A stretch of DNA of 64,000 bases from UBA6522 sp965262365. Its GTDB lineage: Bacteria; Pseudomonadota; Gammaproteobacteria; Steroidobacterales; Rariloculaceae. The first letter of the stretch is position 1. Every line of letters begins with the position of its first letter. The notes beneath the pieces were generated by a model, which saw only the letters and a list, made by a program, of their open reading frames with translations, did no database searches and was not told the DNA's origin. Positions 8,642 to 16,216 of the stretch are shown in pieces. Location: positions 2,046,001 to 2,110,000 of the forward strand of contig OZ253541.1 of assembly GCA_965262365.1 (NCBI GenBank), read 5' to 3'. The position numbers and the translations under genes were made by a program.

Positions 8642-10793
8642 TCCACGCTTTGATCGAAGCAACGCGTACGTGACTGCGCGCCGCAACGATCTTGATTCTA
8701 TCCGCAAGGATGCAGAGGAACTGCCCGATTTTGAATCAATCGTTTCCAGTTTGACAACATGGTGTAGAGATGTGCTATTCCACTGGCACCATTTGCAATT
8801 TCACAATGGTGATCATCGGCTTTCGGATCTCTTGACGCTTCCTTCAGACCTATCGCCAGTGCAGGCATTTCAAGATGTATCCGATGCAGGACGGCGACAA
8901 TTGCTTGCCGAAGGGTTCTCTGCGCTGCTTGAAGGAAATGAACACGACCAGAGGAACATTGTTGCATGGCTACTTGGACTGGCCTTGGCCAAAGCCCTTG
9001 TTGACGAATTGGCAACGAAGAAATCGACGCCCAACAACCTTATCGCCGCACTCTGGGAATTGATCTGCTCCCAGCATCTGCTATATTCGGCCTTTATCAT
9101 CTCTTTCCGGCAACGATTGCACAGCTGTCCCGCTGCCTTCCCTGCGATCCTCTCCAATTTAGACACTTGGATCAGCGAGACCAATCGCAATCCAGGAAGC
9201 ATGACTTTTCAGATCGAACAGAATGCCTTGAACCAATTTGTGGATGAATGGCGTTCGCGTCCGTCGATGGACGGCCTGTGGAAGCACCAAGACGCTCAGT
9301 TTCATTTCCATTTCGCACCGCTGGACATGATCCCGGTTGTGTTGCCAATTGACCGGGTTACCATCTGTGACCGTCTAGAGCAATTTGATTTTCCACTGCC
9401 ACTATTTCATGTTCTCCAGAGTCATACGATTCTGCATGATCGGGACGAGATATCGGCGCTGTTAAGATCTGCACCGATGAGCAGCGACGACGGTCAAACG
9501 TGGAACGGTAACGTGCTTGCTTTATTGTTGCTGCAAACTGCGGAGGCTCATTGCTATGCTCTTTGGGACACGATCCGTGCTACCCAACAGTCGGAAGATA
9601 ACTATTCTGAGGCGAGGACAACCATCAAGGCGACGATTTCGTCGTGGTTTGAAGAACTTGGGCATATCGTCTTGGAACGACCGGATGGTCGCTTCCTCGG
9701 CCCACACTGGTTGTTCAGAAAAGTGGCCGACGAACGGAAGGACAGCGCTCGGCGTGGTCGCAACACAGACCACCCTCATGAGTACCTCTGGCAGAGTGAT
9801 TTAATTGAATGGATATCACTTGGTCTTCACGGGGCCGGGCTTACCGGCAGCGATATCCATGCATTTGTCGACTTTCCCGTTGCTCCAAGCGCCGGCGACA
9901 TCGCACCAGCCAATCCAGCATCTCAAGGCCATGACCAAGCACTTTCACGTCTTGGGGCGCTCTCCCTAGTGGCATTGTTCGATCACAGGATCGGCAATGG
10001 ATCAGCGGAGGAGCGCCAAACGCTCATCGGTTGGCTTGATGCCTTGCTGGCAACTCGCGATCGGGCGTTCGAAATCGAAGCAGTTGGAACCGCGGTTTCG
10101 GGCAATCTGCTAGCGTCCAGTTGCGGCTACTTGCTAGCCAATGTGGATGACCCCGCGGAGAGATGGCGGAATTCCTGGTATATGTTGGTTGAGCAACGTC
10201 GGCGCACCCAGCATTGGCAGAAGACGAACGATAGCGATGCCCTTGCACCTTCCCTTTTCCTTCTTGCCGCCGGAACATCTTGCATCGACTGGCTTCTCTC
10301 GCCTTCGAATTGCCGAATCGATAAAGCGAAAGAATTATGGCGTGAGCTGTTCGATGGGGCTCGTGAGTGCTGGCTCACGATATCGTTGATGCACTTGGTC
10401 GAACGTATAGAGACACATATGACACGATTGTTTGCTCGGCACCCGATGGTATTTGGCGCCTCCGCCGAACAGCCAGTAACGCCAGAACTCACTCACGAGC
10501 ATTCCGGCAACGATTATAGTGAACTCCTCGCTCGCGATCTCGATCTGCTCGGTGGCAATGATGTCATGGTCACAATTTGTTGCCTTAATGCTTACTATAA
10601 TGGTGCGACTCCACTGATCATGGACCATGTCTTGAATCATGGTTCAGGACAAATCGGCGCAATGCTCCAACAGTTCGAGAAATGGCAGCTACACGTACGG
10701 CAAGTTCACAAGAGAACAGACATCCTTGAAGCCTTAGCGACATTGCAATCTGAAATAGAGCGACTCGGCAAGAATCGAGACCAACTCCAGTAA
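8634..10793 (+). CDS. Large protein of unknown family (operon gene 3)
   Basis: This 719-residue soluble, mostly alpha-helical protein starts inside the last codons of gene 2 (8-base overlap, ATGCGTGA), so the two are almost surely co-translated. I find no Walker motif, nuclease signature, zinc finger or membrane segment. It is rich in tryptophan and histidine (WCRDVLFHWHHLQFHNGD, QFHFHFAPLDMIP) and has repeated leucine-rich helices, ending in a probable coiled coil (ILEALATLQSEIERLGK). Large helical proteins of this kind often act as scaffolds or sensors in multi-gene defence systems, which is inference here. Base composition of the whole operon is visibly lower in GC than the mobile-element backbone to the right, consistent with separate acquisition. 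Confidence 0.8.
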   Translation: MRDPRFDRSNAYVTARRNDLDSIRKDAEELPDFESIVSSLTTWCRDVLFHWHHLQFHNGDHRLSDLLTLPSDLSPVQAFQDVSDAGRRQLLAEGFSALLEGNEHDQRNIVAWLLGLALAKALVDELATKKSTPNNLIAALWELICSQHLLYSAFIISFRQRLHSCPAAFPAILSNLDTWISETNRNPGSMTFQIEQNALNQFVDEWRSRPSMDGLWKHQDAQFHFHFAPLDMIPVVLPIDRVTICDRLEQFDFPLPLFHVLQSHTILHDRDEISALLRSAPMSSDDGQTWNGNVLALLLLQTAEAHCYALWDTIRATQQSEDNYSEARTTIKATISSWFEELGHIVLERPDGRFLGPHWLFRKVADERKDSARRGRNTDHPHEYLWQSDLIEWISLGLHGAGLTGSDIHAFVDFPVAPSAGDIAPANPASQGHDQALSRLGALSLVALFDHRIGNGSAEERQTLIGWLDALLATRDRAFEIEAVGTAVSGNLLASSCGYLLANVDDPAERWRNSWYMLVEQRRRTQHWQKTNDSDALAPSLFLLAAGTSCIDWLLSPSNCRIDKAKELWRELFDGARECWLTISLMHLVERIETHMTRLFARHPMVFGASAEQPVTPELTHEHSGNDYSELLARDLDLLGGNDVMVTICCLNAYYNGATPLIMDHVLNHGSGQIGAMLQQFEKWQLHVRQVHKRTDILEALATLQSEIERLGKNRDQLQ

Positions 10794-11079
10794 GTCTCCA
10801 TAATTCTGGCGCACGTTCGCGTCGTTGCCGACAATTCGAGTCAGATCCGGCACCGGGGTCTGAATTGATTCACCCTCAAACAACTTCCGATCACGGCACC
10901 TAAGCGTAGTGAGGCGGTGCACGGAATTTTTGTCCGACGGGCATCGGTTGGGACCGACGAAAATCTCAGTCAGAACTTGAGAGCCAACACTTGGGAGACC
11001 GTCCTGCCAACTTTCGTGGCGCGGCCGCAATCGCTGGATACCGACCAGTAATGCTCGATGCATGGGCTAGTATTGGCCA
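10794..11079. other. Intergenic gap after the PLD operon
   Basis: No convincing gene lies here. Short frames on both strands lack family-like motifs. It may hold the operon terminator, but I see no clear stem followed by a T tract. Confidence 0.4.
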
Positions 11080-11241
11080 ATGTCCCCTTTCTTGTACGTT
11101 TCCATTCAAGGCGTAAACTGCGGTCGTACTGTGGAGCTGGACAGTTTCCACGCTCATGGCGAGTTGACGATTGACACGATATCTACGCATTTTGATCAAT
11201 TGATTGCTCCGCTTGCGGTCAATGATCGGTGCGCATATTAG
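11080..11241 (+). CDS. Possible 53-aa protein or frameshifted 5' part of the next gene
   Basis: A short frame begins MSPFLYVSIQGVNCGRTVEL and ends at a TAG that overlaps the GTG start of the zinc-finger gene by 13 bases. Its composition looks protein-like, unlike the shadow frames around it. It may be a small separate gene coupled to the next, or the original N-terminal part of that gene split by a one-base shift. No domain is recognised and no strong ribosome-binding site is seen. Confidence 0.35.
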   Translation: MSPFLYVSIQGVNCGRTVELDSFHAHGELTIDTISTHFDQLIAPLAVNDRCAY

Positions 11242-11549
11242 ACGACGAAGAAGATGTGCTTCTCGACCACCGTGACCTCGTACGCTGCGAAGATTGTAGT
11301 AACCCAATTCCGAAACCTCGCCTCGCTGCAATGCCGGGCACTACGCTGTGCACGCCGTGTGCGACAAACAGGGAGGCGCCTACCCCTCCGCCTATTCAGC
11401 CGCCACTCGGAGCCCGTCCGCAGATCCCGCTCAAATTGCGAACGTGTACGCGATGCGGCGATTTGACTGCAGTGCGCATAAGACACGAAGACGGAGAATT
11501 CTTCCTTGGCTGTAGGTCCTTTCCAAGGTGTAGATGGACGAGCCCTTAA
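11229..11549 (+). CDS. Small protein with two C4 zinc fingers
   Basis: This 106-residue protein with a GTG start carries two separate metal sites. The first is DksA/TraR-like (VRCEDCSNPIP, then LCTPCAT). The second is a topoisomerase-type zinc ribbon (RTCTRCGDLTAVRIRHEDG, then FLGCRSFPRCRWTSP). The linker is proline-rich. DksA-like fingers are common in plasmid and phage proteins that touch RNA polymerase; topoisomerase-type ribbons bind DNA. Its job is unknown. It stands between the PLD operon and the convergent NTPase gene and could belong with the former, though a gap of over 280 bases separates them. The double-finger reading is firm; the function is not. Confidence 0.7.
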   Translation: MRILDDEEDVLLDHRDLVRCEDCSNPIPKPRLAAMPGTTLCTPCATNREAPTPPPIQPPLGARPQIPLKLRTCTRCGDLTAVRIRHEDGEFFLGCRSFPRCRWTSP

Positions 11550-11764
11550 CCACAGCAACGTAGTGGGTGCTAGCTTGAACCCCTCGTGCAGCCCAAGCAG
11601 CGGGCCGCCTCCGATATCGAAGTGGCGCTTCTAGCCCTCCGCCTCACTGACATGCAATCACGTCGCTTGTTTTCAGAATCAGTCGCGCTGCTTTGACCGC
11701 AGCGCAGAACCGGACCCCCGAAACGTTGGTGCTTGACCGGTTCATGGAATGCCCCCGATTGTGG

Positions 11765-14700
11765 TTAAGAGCCCGTAAGGTCTAAGCCAAACACCTCAAT
11801 TCGGACATCATGTATTCTTTCGATTTCCAGATTTTGCGCTTTGTCCCTCAAGTACTCTAAGACTTGCCCAAACTGAATCCGCTGCTTAGTCTCCGGGTGA
11901 ATCCAGTAACTTTTTCTTCCGTGATATGTAAGTAGTAAGCATCCTGCCTTGCAATTCGAGTGTCGCAAGTACTGTCCTACCAATTGCGCGCGAAGTGCTC
12001 GCTCAAAGTCGTTCACCGACCACCCATTATCGGCTATCTTCACCTCAATGACCGCCTTGTGGTGCCCCCCCTTTGCAAAGAGGCGGATATCCGTTTCCTT
12101 TCGGTCAACAACTTCCTCTTCCCGGGTAACGGCATAGGCTCCGTTTGCCCTGGATTGCAGTCGCAAGGCAAGCCATCGTTGCATTTCCGGTTCGTCATTT
12201 ATTCTCTGGACGGTACGCCGATCCGAGAATTCGTGATGCTCCAAGTCGTGGGCAAGATCGCGGAGGCGATTCATCATGACATCGAACAAACCGTCCCTGT
12301 CTCGCGGTGGGACTTCATAGCGACTATCAAGCTCCAGTACGTTTTGGCAGCTAAATCTTGGAAGTTCCGCGTCGGCCGCAGCACGTCGCCGGGCCATGAG
12401 CCTCATACGATCCGCACTGTCTGCAAATTCCTGCGTATCCGCCAGCGCAGCAATAGTATTGAAGGCTACCGCACCCGGAGTCTCGATCAATGAAGCGAGC
12501 AGAAAATTTCTCGCGTTCTCCGCGTGATCGCGAGAGTTCGGAGAATATACTCCATCGTGAACCTGATCATCCTCCGAGCGGATGCACCGGTAAGCGCAGT
12601 TCACCAGTTCAGCGAGCACCTCGGCACGTTGATTGGAATCCCTGAACTGGAGTGCAACAGCCTCCCGGTCCCCGAAAATCGTAGCGAACCATTCAATGGC
12701 GCGCGCGCGAGTCTCTTTCTTGTCTGGACTTGACAGTGAACCGACCAACCACTGAGTCCCTGCCGCAGCGTCGAATCGAAACAACCCTTTCAACCACTGT
12801 AGCGCCAGCGCTCCTCCTGTGTCGACATCCAGGCGTCTGCGGCATTCACTTGCGACCAAATCCCTATCCTCCTTTTCTTCTGCCGCGCTCAGTATGCGTA
12901 TGACTTGTTCTAAATGATGCACCCAGCGCGGACCTTCCTCATCCCAATCCACAGTCGGCCACGACTGGAGTAGCTCAATCAAGCGAGACATCAATAGTCT
13001 TTGTACTTTGATGTCAGCGTGCATAAGATTCTGAAGACTTTGCAAATGGTCAAATTTGCCTCCAACGGCGAGTTCAGCAGCGATTTCGCCACCAATGACG
13101 GCGCTTACTTCGATAGGATGCGATTCGGCCAAGTCCCCAATAAACGGTGAGAAGCCGTTTAGATCTATCGTTGCAAGAATTGTCGCTACCTCCGCGTCCC
13201 TCGGCGAAAGTGACTCGGTCCATCCCTCTTTGCGCGCCGCCGATGCGACTCCCATAAGCCCGTAAATCCATTCATAGGGTGGCGGCTCACCCTTCGACTC
13301 AGTTGATCGTGCCGACCAGAGCACAGGTTTGGTTGCACGCCATCGCCTCTGCAAGGCATTCTCCGTTCGATCGGCAATGTCGGCCCCGAAGACCAACGCG
13401 AGCGCCTCTTTGTCCCATGTGTCGAAAGAGTTTCGCTGATACTTGTAGGCCCTTAACCAAAAATACAGATTCCCGATTGTCTCTTTCAGGTTCTTCGAAG
13501 AAAACGCATCGTCCGGATTCTCAATTAACTCATCGCGCCAAGCAGTCCAATTTGCTATGCGTTCTGCCTCATCGTTTTCCCACTCGCGCCGACGTTCTTG
13601 CCTTCTCTTTTCAATTGCCTCCCATTCTTCATCCGGCCCTGGTGGCGCTGTCTGGCTCTCCAAGACTTGACCGAGACTCGTGTTTCCCTTCAGGATTTTG
13701 CGTATGTTGTCTAGCTCCGAGGTCTCTCCCCCTCTCTGACGCCACAGATCGATCAAAACGTATAATGCGACCGGCTGGCGTTCCGGTCGACTTTCATCCC
13801 CGAGCGCACTCTCAAGCCACTCTCGGTCGTTGTCGTTGAGCCGATTGATGAGGCCCCCCTGACAGGCATTATGGCGACGAAGCCAATCGTCTGCGCTAGG
13901 CTCGACAATATCAGTGAACGCAAGCTCTGCCCAAAATGCATTGCCACGTGGTGCCTCATCTACGCAAAATCGCGCTCGAAGCCTGCGGACTTGCTCATAG
14001 CTTCGATCACCACCGAATCGGGAAGCGACGACGGAAGCGCGGACCAGCTCACTCGTTATGCTGTTACATCTAGCCGATAGTTGCTTGTCGCACAAGATCG
14101 CGAGCGCCGGTACCAAGTGGCCAAACTGGCTACGCATATCGTAGTGGTTTCCCGAGCGATCGCGACCGCCCCAGATCAACTCCGCCAATTTGTCCCGCAG
14201 ATCTCTCGATATCTCAGAGTGTGGGTCCATAGCTTCGACGATCTTTCTCGATGTCCATTCGAATCCGCCAACGGTCCTCTTCGGTTCGGGTATCTGCTCC
14301 ATTAGCATGATCAGTTCGTCGACAGAGATAATTTCTGGAAACAGGTCCTCCGCTACACCGTGAACGATTCGATCAGGCCAACTTTTCCGGTCAGCCAACA
14401 TTTCGTCGGCCAGCGTCCGCAGATCGCTATTGCGACCGCACGCTTTGAGCGCTCGGACCGCAACGATGCGTTCGTAGCTTGCAACCTCCGGGTTTCGGGC
14501 GACGGGTAGCACCAAATCGGCACAATTATCTACACGCCCCTGCCATATCATATCTATCAGAAGTGCCCGTACATCCTCGTTTCTTGGCCCTTCCCCCCAA
14601 CACTCACGAATGACAGGGCCGAGATCAGGGTGCGATAGCCTCCGCACCTCATTGATCGGCACCTTCAGGCCACGCCAACCTCCATCGCCGTAATCGGATA

Positions 14701-16105
14701 CAAACGCGCGAATGAGACGGACGCGCGACCCAAGTGGAAGTGAGCCCGGGTCCCCCAGCGATAGTAAAACTTCCGGCTCGCGCTCAATTAACCCTGCACG
14801 CACATCATCGTCCCAGAGTGCGAGCCATGCGGCGATTGCACGCATTGAGGGTATTACCACCTTTACGCCATAAATTTCGGAGAAAATCAGTCTTTGCAAG
14901 GCAGCTACCGACATGCCCTTCTTGCGCAGTTCTCTCAATCGTCGGGCCGCAAGAAACTCCTGCACCGAGCCATGATGGAACCGCACTCGCCCATATGTGG
15001 CTGGATCAAAAAGAGCGCGGCGTAGTAAGGCCTGTCGCTGTTCTTCTGTCCAGTCAGGGAGGACTTCCGCTGCATCCAGAATGCTATCTCCGCTTGGGTC
15101 ACCCACTGACTGTTCGGGAGATCGGACCGTACGCGTGCGAGTTAGCGTTAGGGCCAGAGCAATACGCTCTAATCCTTCTCGAGCCTGCGTGTCGGGGAGA
15201 ACGCCGCAATCCGGGCGATCGGGATCATCCTTCAGTTTCACGGCGACATTGGTTTCATGCTGCTCAGCCCGAGTTCCCAGCTGCCCAGATCGTCGCCAAC
15301 TCGCAATTAGATCGTTGAGATCCAGGGGGCGGCGAGCGAATATCCAAGCGTTCTCCCGGGAAATTTCCTTAAGGAATGCGCCAGAATCTTTCACGCCAGA
15401 CTTGGCGGCAAAACGCCTTATCTTGGTCATGTCCATGGGGACCAGAGCCACAGACTTGATCTCATTTTCGCCCGAACTCTGCTCCGATCGCGGGATATTC
15501 GATTTGCCTCCGGCTTCGGTATTCCTCAGAGCCTGAACAAACACGTCGTCCGGCAACTGGGGAGAGGAATCGCGACTCTTGACAGGTATCGGCAGCCTAT
15601 TGCGCACCAAATTCAGATCCACGCTCGAACGCCAGTCGCTGGGTCGCGACGAAATAATGATCCGCGCCCGATGGATCTGGCCGTCGATGTCGTTGGACAG
15701 ACGACGCAGCGCTCGGTCGAGCCTCCCCCTGTTGAGCTTTAGCTCGTCAACTGCGTCAAGAAAAAACCAAGCGGTCGCATCGCCATCCGATTTCCATTTT
15801 TTGAAACGCCCCTTCTCCTCGGGTGAGAGAAGATCAGCAACCGATTCGCTGTCGAGCGACTCCAATGGCAGAAAGAACGCAAATCTGTCCTCCCCGACCA
15901 AGCGATTGACCTGGTGGCGCATTTCGGCCGTCTTTCCCGACCCAGCCTCGGCCAGCAAGATAACCCGATCATGCGATAGCAATTCGGCCCAAGCGATGTA
16001 CGGGCTACGCTCCGAACTCTCCCAGGCAATCACCAGTTGGGGATCTTCCAGTTCCTCTCTTGTGAGATCGCGAAATTGGCGATCGAGATCAATGAAGTCT
16101 GTCAT
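11765..16105 (-). CDS. STAND/NACHT-like NTPase with C-terminal PD-(D/E)XK nuclease
   Basis: This protein has 1446 residues. A P-loop lies near the N-terminus (LAEAGSGKT, residues 51-59) and a Walker B at about 113-122 (FFLDAVDEL), followed by a sensor-like strand (RIIISSRPSDW), as in NACHT/STAND ATPases. The long middle (about 300-1250) is helical and repeat-like, as expected for a sensing scaffold, including VRFHHGSVQEFLAARRL, typical of the winged-helix end of NACHT modules. The last 110 residues resemble a restriction-type nuclease: KETDIRL (D1339), AVIEVK (E1354, K1356) and a downstream glutamine helix (RAQLVGQYLRH). STAND ATPases of bacteria (for example Avs) sense phage proteins and trigger an effector. 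Here the putative effector is at the C-terminus rather than the N-terminus. No partner gene adjoins it, so it may act alone. An anti-phage role is inference. Confidence 0.82.
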   Translation of the reverse strand: MTDFIDLDRQFRDLTREELEDPQLVIAWESSERSPYIAWAELLSHDRVILLAEAGSGKTAEMRHQVNRLVGEDRFAFFLPLESLDSESVADLLSPEEKGRFKKWKSDGDATAWFFLDAVDELKLNRGRLDRALRRLSNDIDGQIHRARIIISSRPSDWRSSVDLNLVRNRLPIPVKSRDSSPQLPDDVFVQALRNTEAGGKSNIPRSEQSSGENEIKSVALVPMDMTKIRRFAAKSGVKDSGAFLKEISRENAWIFARRPLDLNDLIASWRRSGQLGTRAEQHETNVAVKLKDDPDRPDCGVLPDTQAREGLERIALALTLTRTRTVRSPEQSVGDPSGDSILDAAEVLPDWTEEQRQALLRRALFDPATYGRVRFHHGSVQEFLAARRLRELRKKGMSVAALQRLIFSEIYGVKVVIPSMRAIAAWLALWDDDVRAGLIEREPEVLLSLGDPGSLPLGSRVRLIRAFVSDYGDGGWRGLKVPINEVRRLSHPDLGPVIRECWGEGPRNEDVRALLIDMIWQGRVDNCADLVLPVARNPEVASYERIVAVRALKACGRNSDLRTLADEMLADRKSWPDRIVHGVAEDLFPEIISVDELIMLMEQIPEPKRTVGGFEWTSRKIVEAMDPHSEISRDLRDKLAELIWGGRDRSGNHYDMRSQFGHLVPALAILCDKQLSARCNSITSELVRASVVASRFGGDRSYEQVRRLRARFCVDEAPRGNAFWAELAFTDIVEPSADDWLRRHNACQGGLINRLNDNDREWLESALGDESRPERQPVALYVLIDLWRQRGGETSELDNIRKILKGNTSLGQVLESQTAPPGPDEEWEAIEKRRQERRREWENDEAERIANWTAWRDELIENPDDAFSSKNLKETIGNLYFWLRAYKYQRNSFDTWDKEALALVFGADIADRTENALQRRWRATKPVLWSARSTESKGEPPPYEWIYGLMGVASAARKEGWTESLSPRDAEVATILATIDLNGFSPFIGDLAESHPIEVSAVIGGEIAAELAVGGKFDHLQSLQNLMHADIKVQRLLMSRLIELLQSWPTVDWDEEGPRWVHHLEQVIRILSAAEEKEDRDLVASECRRRLDVDTGGALALQWLKGLFRFDAAAGTQWLVGSLSSPDKKETRARAIEWFATIFGDREAVALQFRDSNQRAEVLAELVNCAYRCIRSEDDQVHDGVYSPNSRDHAENARNFLLASLIETPGAVAFNTIAALADTQEFADSADRMRLMARRRAAADAELPRFSCQNVLELDSRYEVPPRDRDGLFDVMMNRLRDLAHDLEHHEFSDRRTVQRINDEPEMQRWLALRLQSRANGAYAVTREEEVVDRKETDIRLFAKGGHHKAVIEVKIADNGWSVNDFERALRAQLVGQYLRHSNCKAGCLLLTYHGRKSYWIHPETKQRIQFGQVLEYLRDKAQNLEIERIHDVRIEVFGLDLTGS

Positions 16106-16216
16106 GGTGGAATTTGAGACGCCGATCTACGAGGTTCCAGTCCATTTGCCAAAAGTTCCCTTGAACCGCTCCATGGAAGACACGATTTCTGGCACTTTGA
16201 AATCAGCATGCCACCA

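Noticed and set aside
2843..16105. DISARM or BREX system
   Set aside because: No drmA/B helicase, PglZ, BrxC or similar genes are present; the methyltransferase has its own nuclease motif and the PLD genes do not pair with a helicase.
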